From a virus, in the IMG/VR virus record IMGVR_UViG_3300023174_000307, positions 1 to 42,165 of that record: a stretch of DNA of 42,165 bases, one strand, 5' to 3'. The stretch's first letter is position 1. The number at the start of each line of letters is the position of its first letter. Positions 14,349-23,700 of this stretch are shown here, in pieces. Both the position numbers and the translations under genes were made by a program. The notes below the pieces were generated by a model. It had not been told where the DNA came from and did no database searches. It was given only the letters and a program-made list of their open reading frames with translations.

Positions 14349-16628
14349 TTAGAAGTCCTTCTTCAGTCTGAACATAATCCTGTCGCTGTCCCTCTTTACG
14401 ATTGGCTGAGAGAAAGATGCCCTGCCAATTACGTTCAAATTCTCGTCATGGAGGTTCAGAGTGGTGATATACACAAATCCGTCCTGGTCGTTTGCATAGT
14501 CTGACGATGTAAGGGCCATATACTGAGGATTTGAGCTTGAATTTATAGACCAAGATGGAACTACAGCCTGTATTTCCTTTACATGTATTGGAAGCTCTCC
14601 CTTGAAAGATATGTCTACTCTATTTTTACCAAAAACCTCACCCAAATATGGAGAAGTGATGATAGCTATGCCTTCTTTATAGAGAACATATCCGACAGAA
14701 GACCAGGGAGCATAAGAGCCTGTTGAATCTGCTCTATAGAGAGATCCGCGGCCATTATCTCTAAGAGTAATTCCAAGAGTTCCATTTGAACCCTCAAATA
14801 GAGGATCAGAAATCTTTAGAGATCCTGGGTGTATCTGGCTTCCATAGTAATTGTTAGAAACATCAAATATTGTGACTAGATTTGAACTTCCATCTTCGCT
14901 TGTGAATGCAATAATGTTGTCAAATTTTGTGAAAGAGCTCTGAAGATCGCTTAAATTCACATAACTAGAGAACTCTGTTCCAAAATCTGTTTGAAACATT
15001 GAACTAGAGGGCAAAAGATTATAATTTGGCTTGAAATTAGACAGATCGCTAGGAAGAATTGAGAGATTTCTTCTGACTGTAGCTGGATCAGAATAGAGAA
15101 GGTCATTAGCAAAATATGAAACACCTGAAAAAGTGCTTGGAGATACAAGGTTCAGAAGCCTAGGCTGTGCTTTTTTGACCATCTCTATGACGTGTGTTTC
15201 AACATTGATGTCCTGTCCGCCTATATCAAAGCTTAGATCAGTGTTGAATGGATGAAAATTTGTCTTGCTGAACTTCATGTTCTTTTCAAAAGTTTCTGCA
15301 AGGACAAACTCTCTATTAGAGGAGCTTGGATAATACAGCGGAGGAACATAGAAGAGTAGATCTGATTCAAGGCTGACGCCAGTTTTTGATCCCGTCTTTA
15401 TCAGTTCAATATTTCTGTATGAATTCCATATTCTAACTTCTTGTAGCTCTCCCTTGAAAGGATTTGTTATTGTATACCCAGTAGGCTCACTATAAGCGCC
15501 TGAAAAACCATCATAGACTCCCTCATCTTCAACAGCCGTAGTGTTGAAAAATCCACCTGGTCTATTGGTGATAGTTCTAGTGCCATTAAATTTTGATCCA
15601 AGGAAGACTGCGTCTGGATTGGATGAAGGTCTTGTGACCGATGAAGATGGAATTTCAAAAATTCCAGCCTGATTCCCATCTATAAGGATGGATCCTGTGC
15701 CATAATTGACTTCCGGAGACCATCTTATTGCAACGTGATGCCACGTATTAGTCCTTATAAGACTATCATCAGATAAGAATGCAAGGTCATCTGGAAAAAC
15801 TCTTGAATTGTTGGCTACTGGAAGACTCAAAAGAGACGGATTTTGATCAGCGCTGTGAGAAAGCTGAAGCAAAACTCTAAAAGAATCTGGTCTTCCTAAG
15901 CTATCCTTAAGACTTCCTGTAACTATAGAAACGCAGAATGAAGAAGAAGCGTGCATAACAGTTCCAGCTGTGTATTCGCTTCCACTTGCAGCGGTATACT
16001 TTGGATTGACAAAGAACTCAAAGGTAAAAGAGCTTTCTGGGATATATTCGTTATTTGCTGCTGGATAAACAAAAGAAGACGAAGATGGACCTATGTCATC
16101 TGGAAAATGAAGAGAAAGATAGTTCGTATATCCCCAATTTAGATTTTGAGTCTCAACTCTGTAGAATGGAAAAAGAGCTTTTCTCATAACGCTCTTTTTG
16201 TTATAGTTGTCTCCCAATATACTTTTTGCTCCTCCTTGAAACAAGTAAGAGAATACTGAATATTCGTAACTTATTGGATCAACTGGGTTGAACCTTTTTA
16301 TTTCAGTTTTCTTGTTAGAAGATGGAGATTCAGAAAGTTTATCAAGAGTATCTAGATATTTTTCCATCTGGTTTTCAACATCTATTGAATTACCAGATCT
16401 ATCTGCTGTAATCACAGCCTTAGAAATTTTTCCTAAGTACAAATCTAGCTTTGTCTCATCGTAAGTACCATTGAGACTAGTCTCCCTAGATTTCAAAATA
16501 GGAGTGTGCCTTGGATAGACGTATAAGCTTCCAGTAATTCCCGAGCTTCCTGAAGAGTATTCTCTCTCGGGCCGAGCAATTACTGTGTATAAGTCGAAAG
16601 CATCAGTTGGAAGCTTTACAAAGGACAT
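14349..16628 (-). CDS. Large virion protein with LamG-like domain and shared C-terminal domain
   Basis: This 759-residue protein has a concanavalin/LamG-like region at about residues 190 to 410. Cues are SFTFEFFVNPKY, then WHHVAIRWSPE with GSILIDGNQAG, and the closing strand GELQEVRIWNS. Such domains often bind sugars or form fibre knobs. Its last 42 residues align without gaps to those of the 424-residue neighbour (17 identities: TT..L.D.N.N, A.FS.PI.K.D, final DF). The ribosome site GAGGAG precedes ATG. Expected to be a baseplate-peripheral or fibre protein. The exact T4 equivalent, if any, is not recognisable. Confidence 0.85.
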   Translation of the reverse strand: MSFVKLPTDAFDLYTVIARPEREYSSGSSGITGSLYVYPRHTPILKSRETSLNGTYDETKLDLYLGKISKAVITADRSGNSIDVENQMEKYLDTLDKLSESPSSNKKTEIKRFNPVDPISYEYSVFSYLFQGGAKSILGDNYNKKSVMRKALFPFYRVETQNLNWGYTNYLSLHFPDDIGPSSSSFVYPAANNEYIPESSFTFEFFVNPKYTAASGSEYTAGTVMHASSSFCVSIVTGSLKDSLGRPDSFRVLLQLSHSADQNPSLLSLPVANNSRVFPDDLAFLSDDSLIRTNTWHHVAIRWSPEVNYGTGSILIDGNQAGIFEIPSSSVTRPSSNPDAVFLGSKFNGTRTITNRPGGFFNTTAVEDEGVYDGFSGAYSEPTGYTITNPFKGELQEVRIWNSYRNIELIKTGSKTGVSLESDLLFYVPPLYYPSSSNREFVLAETFEKNMKFSKTNFHPFNTDLSFDIGGQDINVETHVIEMVKKAQPRLLNLVSPSTFSGVSYFANDLLYSDPATVRRNLSILPSDLSNFKPNYNLLPSSSMFQTDFGTEFSSYVNLSDLQSSFTKFDNIIAFTSEDGSSNLVTIFDVSNNYYGSQIHPGSLKISDPLFEGSNGTLGITLRDNGRGSLYRADSTGSYAPWSSVGYVLYKEGIAIITSPYLGEVFGKNRVDISFKGELPIHVKEIQAVVPSWSINSSSNPQYMALTSSDYANDQDGFVYITTLNLHDENLNVIGRASFSQPIVKRDSDRIMFRLKKDF

Positions 16629-16656
16629 AGTTTTCCAAACTCCTCATCTGCTTATC

Positions 16657-16669
16657 GACTGCTCCAGTC
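16657..16669 (-). other. Short perfect hairpin in the leader of the LamG-like virion gene
   Basis: The 97-base gap between 16628 and 16726 is the longest in the window. It contains GACTG-GAG-CAGTC on the coding strand, a five-pair stem with a three-base loop, 29 bases before the start codon. No T-run follows, so it is not a typical terminator. It may affect the leader RNA or be chance. No candidate promoter motif is visible in this gap. Confidence 0.3.
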
Positions 16670-16725
16670 CTAATTTTCAACTGAGGATCTTTGCAAATCT
16701 TGCGGCTTCCCCTGTTGATTAGATT

Positions 16726-18000
16726 TTAGAAATCCAACCGTACTCGAACTGTCAAGTCCTTCTCATCATTCTTTTCGATAGGCCTAGAGAATTTTGCAAC
16801 AGCTAGAAGGTTGTTATTTGCGTCGTAGAGTCCTATCGTAGTTGGGAACGTGAAAGACTTTTGACTGCCCTCCTCTCCTTCTTCTATGACCACTATCCTA
16901 TCATCAGTGTCTCTAAATGTAGGATTAGATGAATAGTTGAACTCATCAGCAGTGGCTCGACAGAAGAAAATAGTAGAATTTATTTCAGTCTGATTCTGGA
17001 ATGTCATAGCTGAGAAAGAGCCGCTCCCAAATCTGGCAGAAGCTATATGATCAGTTATATCATCTATTGAAGCGGATACAAAAAAGTCTGGAATAAACTT
17101 TGCAGATGGATTAGATCCTGCAAAAGAGCTACTTCCAATTATGGTAGCATTTGTAAGGCTTGGTGAAGATGAACCAGTTACTGCAGAAACAGTTCCAGAA
17201 ACATGCTGGTCTCCCCAAATAACTTTAGAGGCATCAAGAACAACTATTCCTGCATCGTAGAATATAAGACCTACCTTGCTAGAAGAGTTTGAAGAGTCGA
17301 CTATAGTTCCAATCTCACCACCAAACTTTGCTCTACGATATGCAGAAGATCCAATGTCAGTAAATATTGTAGAGCCGCTTGGAGAAAGTCTATCAATATT
17401 AGAACCAGTAAATCCATTAGTTATAGCAATTTCTTCAGAAGTAGCATCTGAAGAACCATCTAGGACTCCAGTGGTGTAGAATCTCATTGCAAAAGTTTCT
17501 CTCTTGATCTTGTCTCTTGCAAAGAGTCTCTTGAAATTAATGAATATCGCCTCATCAATTCTATCTGAAGAGTTATCAGAATCTACTGGAGCGAAGAAAG
17601 GAAGGCTATTATCTCCAAGAAGTTTTCCAGCGTGAAGCTTGTAGACGTCTATCTTCTCTCTCATCATCATAGATGAAGAAGGGAATAGCATCTTTCCACT
17701 AGAGTCTGTGCCAAGAGTCGAGCTTACTACAGTAGTTCCTGAGTAGTAGAGCCCCACAGTCAAATCAAATATCGCATTAGATACTTGAAGTGTGTAGTCT
17801 TGATCATAGACTGTCTGAAAAATGGAAGATGTGACAGAGTAGGTATCTCCAATCTGGTCTGTCGAAGAAGTGACAAACATCTGATATGTCTTTCTAGTAG
17901 AAGATCCTGATATATCAGATTGAATTACGTCTACAAGCTGCCCTAGCGCAGTCCTCGTAGTCTGTATGTCTGCAGCAGATAGTTCTTTATAGGTAGCCAA
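16726..18000 (-). CDS. Virion structural protein, probable baseplate or fibre component
   Basis: The 424-residue protein starts at TTG 18000 after AGGAAGGAAAC. It is rich in Ser, Asp and Thr, with a beta-strand pattern and no membrane segment. The N-terminus (MATYKELSAADIQTTRTALG) is helical and could be an attachment peptide. The C-terminal domain contains GLIFYDAGIVVLD, FNYSSNPTF and a final segment TTIGLYDANNNLLAVAKFSR, and is shared with the 759-residue neighbour. This end type recurs, from memory, in structural proteins of other distant T4 relatives. The exact role is unknown. Confidence 0.82.
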   Translation of the reverse strand: MATYKELSAADIQTTRTALGQLVDVIQSDISGSSTRKTYQMFVTSSTDQIGDTYSVTSSIFQTVYDQDYTLQVSNAIFDLTVGLYYSGTTVVSSTLGTDSSGKMLFPSSSMMMREKIDVYKLHAGKLLGDNSLPFFAPVDSDNSSDRIDEAIFINFKRLFARDKIKRETFAMRFYTTGVLDGSSDATSEEIAITNGFTGSNIDRLSPSGSTIFTDIGSSAYRRAKFGGEIGTIVDSSNSSSKVGLIFYDAGIVVLDASKVIWGDQHVSGTVSAVTGSSSPSLTNATIIGSSSFAGSNPSAKFIPDFFVSASIDDITDHIASARFGSGSFSAMTFQNQTEINSTIFFCRATADEFNYSSNPTFRDTDDRIVVIEEGEEGSQKSFTFPTTIGLYDANNNLLAVAKFSRPIEKNDEKDLTVRVRLDF

Positions 18001-18009
18001 GTTTCCTTC

Positions 18010-18708
18010 CTAGATTGACGCTTTTTGAAGTTTAACAGGAACTGTAACAGTTGTGCCCGTGGTGACGCCAGTGACCAAGATTTCAGTATCTATAGTAGAA
18101 CCGTCGCCGTATTTATCGTAATCAGAGTCTAATATCGGGCCAGTGCCCAAAGTCAAATTCAATCCACTGCCTCCAAGAGCTGTATTAGTTGATTTAGTCT
18201 TAGTATAAGATGCGGTTCCAGCTGGAGAGACATAATCAGGCGTTGAGCCTGGGATTGCTACAAACTTAGATGGAACATCAATTCTAAATACGCTCTCAAC
18301 CTGCTCAGGATTTCCAAATGCGCTGTCTACAAAATCTTGAGTTATTGACAAATTAACTCTTGGAGTCTTTGATGAGAGAGAAGCATAAGTCGAAGAATCT
18401 CCAGAATTGCTAGTCCATTTGAGCTTTGGATACCTGGAAACATTTGGATTAGATAGAGAAACAAGCCTGTATTTTAAAGCAACTCCAGAATTTGTCTGAG
18501 CCTCAAAAACAGGAGTATTCTTCTCAATCTTTTCCTTTCCAATAGTTCTGCCGTACTTCTCTATGAGAGTGTAGTCGACTTCATCGTCAGCCATAGCAAA
18601 CTTTACGATAGAGAATGAACCGTCATTCCTAGCTAGAAGCTGTCTTCCAGTATCGGTAAGAACTGCGTCAATCACAATGTTATTCAGAGAACTGTCTAGC
18701 CAACCCAT
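18010..18708 (-). CDS. Virion protein with 'ILDAVLT-GR' N-terminal module
   Basis: The 232-residue protein begins with a distinctive module, NIVIDAVLTDTGRQLLARND, followed by IVKFAMADDEVDY. A related module opens the 289-residue protein at 27826 (RILDVIFTPDGRRQ, then YASFSD). The remainder is Ser/Thr/Gly-rich and beta-like, with a sequence ending in VTTGTTVTVPVKLQKA. I associate this module with structural proteins of marine T4-like phages but know no defined function. It starts a likely transcription unit, since its 69-base gap holds a candidate promoter motif and a T-rich stretch. Confidence 0.82.
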   Translation of the reverse strand: MGWLDSSLNNIVIDAVLTDTGRQLLARNDGSFSIVKFAMADDEVDYTLIEKYGRTIGKEKIEKNTPVFEAQTNSGVALKYRLVSLSNPNVSRYPKLKWTSNSGDSSTYASLSSKTPRVNLSITQDFVDSAFGNPEQVESVFRIDVPSKFVAIPGSTPDYVSPAGTASYTKTKSTNTALGGSGLNLTLGTGPILDSDYDKYGDGSTIDTEILVTGVTTGTTVTVPVKLQKASI

Positions 18709-18724
18709 AAGATGATCCTCGAGT

Positions 18725-18734
18725 AATAAATATA
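18725..18734 (-). promoter_or_regulatory. Candidate late-promoter element before the 232-aa virion gene
   Basis: The coding strand reads TATATTTATT, ending 16 bases before ATG 18708. The same TATTTAT core occurs before the scaffold and gp25 genes. On the plus strand it contains AATAAATA. Upstream of it the gap is very T-rich on the coding strand (TTTTTCATTTTTTTC), which may help opening or termination. Support is recurrence and position only. Confidence 0.35.
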
Positions 18735-18777
18735 AATCACAGAAAAAAATGAAAAATCTAAAGTGGTAAATAATTGA

Positions 18778-20778
18778 CTAAGGAGTCCCAGACCCAGGAA
18801 TTCCTGGGATTCCCGGCAAGAATTCTTTTGGATTGCTCACTGATTCTAGGATATCGTTTCCAGAAAGATTGAGCCCCTGAGACGCAGGCGTAGAGAGCGA
18901 GCTCTGTATTGGTGGATTACTCATTATCGTTGCAGAGGATGCAATTGTTGCAGCCGCGGCTGCTTGCGACTGAGGAGAAACAGTCGGAGTGGACTGATAA
19001 GAAGATTGATTCTTTTGAGTTATCCCAAGAGTTATGACTGAATTCTGAGATCTTTGAATGTCTATTACGGACATCTTGTATTTTCCTGGATTCTCTTTTG
19101 GAGTGCAGAGAAAATTTATGTCTTTTCCTCTAGAGTTGTAAATTGTTAGATAGTCAGGATCAAATCCAACAGCTATTTTCTTAACGCCGGTTCTCAATAC
19201 AGAATCTAAGAAGAAATCTCCTTTCAAGTACATGTTTGGATACTGTCTTGGAGCATTTCCTGGAGAGATTCTTTCGACTATCAACTTATTTTTGAATCTG
19301 TCAAATCTGCACTTCAACTGTGGAGAGTAATTTGAAACTAGACCGTGAGCATCTACACAGCATACTGAGTATATCTGCTCTTCTCCATCAACTGAAAAAG
19401 AAGAATCAACGTATGTAGTTGATGGAGTATTCATTTTTATGACATTTCTATCTAGAATGTTCTCATATCTAACTGGGTTGACCACAGCAGTGTTGAAATC
19501 ATACTCTATCACTAAATTGAAAGCCTCTTCTATGCTTGCTCTTTTGAAAATTTGAAAGTACTTTATATCCTGCTGTGGATTCACAGGAAAATTCCAACTT
19601 AAATTAAGCTTAGAATTCTCGTAATCCCAGAAGAGATAAAAATCTGCTGGGGGAGGCGGAGGCGTCCTGTCTATAGTGGTAACGTAGGATGAGTTGCTAG
19701 GCTGAGACTGGAAGAGGACGCTTGATATCGTGTCAGAAAGCAAAATATCAAACACGCTCTGAGTAAGCTTATAGACTGTGTGCATCCAATAGTAGTAAGA
19801 TGTTCCGTACTTGATCTCGTAGTCTATGTATGACTTAGCATCTACTTCTAGAATGTCTAATAGCCTTATATCTTCAGATCCATCTTGAAGTATCTCTTTC
19901 CTGTACAGGAGGTGACCAATCGCCTGTATTGTTTTAGTTATGACGCCAGTCTGATTTGGAAAGGTCTCTACTGAATTCAAGACAGAAATATAGTCATTTG
20001 AGCTCCAATATTGCTCTAGCGCCCTCTCGTTAGATTGAATTGTGTCTGTTTTTTCAGAATTCAAAGACAGAGAAGAGACTGGCCCTATAAGAGCTGCTCT
20101 TTCGCCAGATGATGCAACATCTCCAACGAATTTATCAGAGACAGTCATTGACAAAGGAACTGAATTAGTCTGAATGTATCTATTTTGAATCGTATTATTT
20201 TCTTCTGAGATGTAGACGTTTTCCCCATAAAAAGAGTTAGCTGAAAAAGTCTGGAGCATCAAAGTGTCTATAGAAGCCGCTAAAGACATTGAAAGAGCTA
20301 GTTCCATAGCAATGTCTGTTGAATTTCCATCTATCTTTCTGATTCTAGCAGATCTCTGTATCGTATCAAAGCATCTTCCAATAGAAGCATTATCTTGCAC
20401 TGCTATTGTAGTAGAGGCTGTGTTTGAGACGTCTTCTGCTGAATAGAGAGAATTTATGTTGTTTTTGATGAGCTCTACGTCAGATAATCCTTTGTAGGGA
20501 TAAGAAAAATTCAGCTCATTATATCTCGGAGGAAGAACTCCTCTATTAGAAAAAGAGTTCGGTGACTTCCCTTCTTTAGAGTATTCATCATTTAAGAAGT
20601 AGTTGTAGACAAATCTTGAATCTACTATCTGAATGCAATCTAATCTAGTAGTTCCTATGACTGAAGATTCATAAGTCTTTGAGATACCTGGGACATATGA
20701 AATTTGAAGCTCTTCAGGAGGGATTGTAGAGCCCTCTACTGAAGTAACTTCACTTGGATCTGGCGGTAGAGCGGGCAT
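18778..20778 (-). CDS. Large virion protein with fibronectin-III-like domain
   Basis: This 666-residue protein has a clear fibronectin type III-like region at about residues 370 to 500. It starts after a PPPPP hinge: ADFYLFWDYENSKLNLSWNF, then KYFQIFKRAS, ending IYSVCCVDAHGLVSNYS. Upstream residues contain a helical part near 150 (AMELALSMSLAASIDTLMLQ) that may be buried in an assembly interface and not a membrane span. The C-terminus is low-complexity and ends with a Pro-Gly-Ile repeat. It lies four bases after the 1196-residue gene. A role in baseplate or fibre structure is inferred from context. Confidence 0.83.
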   Translation of the reverse strand: MPALPPDPSEVTSVEGSTIPPEELQISYVPGISKTYESSVIGTTRLDCIQIVDSRFVYNYFLNDEYSKEGKSPNSFSNRGVLPPRYNELNFSYPYKGLSDVELIKNNINSLYSAEDVSNTASTTIAVQDNASIGRCFDTIQRSARIRKIDGNSTDIAMELALSMSLAASIDTLMLQTFSANSFYGENVYISEENNTIQNRYIQTNSVPLSMTVSDKFVGDVASSGERAALIGPVSSLSLNSEKTDTIQSNERALEQYWSSNDYISVLNSVETFPNQTGVITKTIQAIGHLLYRKEILQDGSEDIRLLDILEVDAKSYIDYEIKYGTSYYYWMHTVYKLTQSVFDILLSDTISSVLFQSQPSNSSYVTTIDRTPPPPPADFYLFWDYENSKLNLSWNFPVNPQQDIKYFQIFKRASIEEAFNLVIEYDFNTAVVNPVRYENILDRNVIKMNTPSTTYVDSSFSVDGEEQIYSVCCVDAHGLVSNYSPQLKCRFDRFKNKLIVERISPGNAPRQYPNMYLKGDFFLDSVLRTGVKKIAVGFDPDYLTIYNSRGKDINFLCTPKENPGKYKMSVIDIQRSQNSVITLGITQKNQSSYQSTPTVSPQSQAAAAATIASSATIMSNPPIQSSLSTPASQGLNLSGNDILESVSNPKEFLPGIPGIPGSGTP
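18793..18808 (-). repeat. Perfect 16-base palindrome at the end of the 666-aa gene
   Basis: CCCAGGAATTCCTGGG reads the same on both strands and could fold as a six-pair GC-rich stem with an AATT loop. It lies within the last codons (Pro-Gly-Ile-Pro-Gly) of the gene ending at 18778, just before a gap holding a T-rich stretch and a candidate promoter. It might slow or end transcription, but the T-run starts about 50 bases further on, so it is not a standard terminator. It may simply reflect the Pro-Gly coding repeat. Confidence 0.4.
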
Positions 20779-20781
20779 TCT

Positions 20782-23700
20782 CTATTCCTCTATGAACTTT
20801 GTGTTCTTCAAATACACGGTTGCTGAATACTCGCTTATATCTAGTTTTGTTCCAGTGCTGCCTGGTCCAAGATCTGTAAGTATAAGTCTTTCGACAACAT
20901 TGAATATTGGCGTCCCCGTGACAGGATCATAACCAGAGCTAGTTTGTACTGTTACTTCAGAAAGTATTCCGTCTAGTTTTAGAAGGCTCAAGACGTCTCC
21001 CTGAAGTCCAGATCCTTCTTCGATATAAAATTCTTCTGGATCGAACAGGACGAAGTATACTCTTTCGAAGCTTGGAATGCTTTCAAAACTAGGATAGTAG
21101 CTCTCGTAGTTGAAGATAGGATCAGTTATCAAAATTTGAAGTAGTCGATGAGTAGGCTCGTCTGTCCTAGCAACTATTCTTGGATCAAGCTCAGAGAAAG
21201 GAATAAACTCATACTCTCCGTCTACTTGCCTCAAGAAATCTCCAAGCTGCAATCCTCTAGGGGAGATATATTTTGAAGCATCTGGAAGGGTAAGAATCTT
21301 GACGAATAGATCATATCCAGCTTGCGTCATTTTTGGAATGCTGTACTTAGGTAGCATTTCATCTATTGAGACGCCGCCTAGCACTCTCATAGCAGACTTG
21401 CATATGGCATCGACCATATGATTTTTGATAACCTTCTCAGAGTCTGAGCTTACTAGTCCAGTCCTAGTAGAGATAAATTCAGTTGCATCAGATTTGCTGC
21501 AGCATATCCAAGATTGTTCTTCGTACTTGAAGAACAAGAGAGAGTCAAGAGTGCTCTCTAGGTTATCATAGTCTTCCTGAGGAAGAGCAATACAGTGAAC
21601 ATATGGATAGAAACTGAATGACATCCTGCTGAATTCTAGCTCTGAGAACTGTGTGTCCTTCTTAGAGAGAGTTATATCAACAAAGCTAGATTCATCGACG
21701 CTTGTTATAGAATAACCTGTGCTAGATGCAGATTTTGTAACTAGATTGTACTTTGTCATTGCTGGGAGTCCAATCGCTGCAATGACATAATTTTCAGTTA
21801 CAACTGCTGTATTCTCTTGAGCTTTTTCAGGTGCCGGCATGCTTACTGGTGAACCTGAAGATGTAGAAGAGGCTGACATTGAAGCGCCAGAAGAAGTCAA
21901 ACTCCCTGCTGTAGTAAGTGTAGGAGAAGCAGCGGAATTCAAAAAGTTAGAAAAAAGCTGTAGAAGATTTGCAGTATATCTCGGCTCAGCATTTCTAAAT
22001 CCAAGCTTCATTGGATATCTAGAGAGCTCAATTGAAAGCTGAGTTGCTGAAATTGTGTCGCTAGAGAGAGAGTTTAACTTTTCCAAATATGTTTGAAAAA
22101 CATTAGATATTTCTAAATCTGCCACAAATCCATCATAAAGAGCAGAAGCTAGCTCAACATAGTTGTCTAGATAATATCTAGCAAGAGAATATCTCTCTCT
22201 AATGTACTCCTCTCTTTCTGTAAGCCAAAGAAGAGCAGACTTTATTGAATTAGTTTCATATGAAATATCATTATTTACTAAAGTGATACCTTGTGAAGCA
22301 AGAATATCTATAATTTCTTGATCTAGAACGTTGTTTGGATCTGAAGAATCATAATCTTGCAGAGTATTCACAATATTATTTCTATCTAGAGATCCAAAAT
22401 TTCCAATTGCCCTAAATGCATCTAATTGATTCTGGTTTGGACCAATGTGCGAAATATAATACTTTTCAGGCTTCTTAGGGGATACAATTACCCCAGAATC
22501 ATCAATTTCTAAAATTCCTTCCTGAAATCCAATACCTAGAGGACCGACGACTATTTGCACTGAGTTAAAGAGAGCGCAAACTGTCATAGCTAGCTCAAAA
22601 CATAGAAACCTAACAGCTGGCTCTGAAAGACCGCTTGCTTTTGTTCTGCCTAAAGAATCGTATATTGACAAATTTGTAACAATGTTCTGATAAAATTCTT
22701 CTATCTGAGAATACAAGACAGAATTCTGTATTTTATTGTCAAAATATTTTTGAGTTATAACTTCTGGGCTCGTATATGATTCAACACTATCTGATGGTGG
22801 AAAAGAATTCCATATGTAACCAAGGATAAAATTTCCAACTTTGATATCAACTAGTCCATTCAAATTATTGAAGTATTGTCCTTCAATCTCTGAAAGCTCT
22901 CCAGAATACTCTCTAAACAAGAAACTTCTTATCGTTGAAGAAGAGCAAGAAATAAGATCTTCATCGACTTTAGAGTTGCTATTGAAATATGGATGTGCGC
23001 TCTCTTCGACATTTTTGAGTGCAGAACCTAAAATTCCTATATTTTTGTAGTCTGGATTGTTTGGACAAAAAATTTTCTTGATAATGTCTATTACAATCCC
23101 AGTAGAAGAGAATGAGTCGTAATTAGACGGAAATCTCATCTCTTTTATTGAGTCAAGATACTCTCCCCAGCTATCAGAGAGTCCATCTGTAAATCTCTGA
23201 AGATTCTGAAAATCAACATCTCCTGCCTTTAGAGCGTCATCAACTAAAGAATTGGCTCCTGAAGTTTCATGAGGCTGGTATCCTTCTATAGATTTGAAAT
23301 AAGAACCTGGATCTCCATTCTCGGGGATAATAGAGCTCAACAAGTTGAAAGGAAAGTTTCTTGATTTGAAATTCTCAATGCTCTCTTCAGTAAGACCATT
23401 TGATACTAAAATTTCATAAGATAGCATCTCAGCAATAGTCTTTAATCTATTCTCTAAATTTCCGTTAGAGTCATTGATCAAAGTCTCTGCATCAACAAAG
23501 TTCGGTGGAAATGATGTACCAGAAAAAGTTTTGAAATCTGTCAATTTTTCATTGAAAGACTCATAAGAGCTCAACTCTTTCAGAAGAGTTGATACGTCTG
23601 TAAAACCAACTGCTGTTGGAACATTTTCTTTAGTAAGATTAGTTGTTGCATATTCTGTACTAGCAGGATCTGCTAGCTTTCTAAGGAGAACTTGAAGAGA

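Noticed and set aside
18110-18117. GATAAATA on the coding strand about 110 bases before the 424-aa gene
   Set aside because: It falls in a Asp-Lys-Tyr coding stretch of the upstream gene with no other promoter sign.
18793-18808. 16-base palindrome as a transcription terminator
   Set aside because: No T-run follows directly on the coding strand, and the repeat also encodes a Pro-Gly-Ile repeat that explains it.
20300-20360. Hydrophobic helix in the 666-aa virion protein as a membrane span
   Set aside because: It contains several polar residues (Glu, Ser, Asp) and lies in a soluble structural protein; an assembly interface is more likely.
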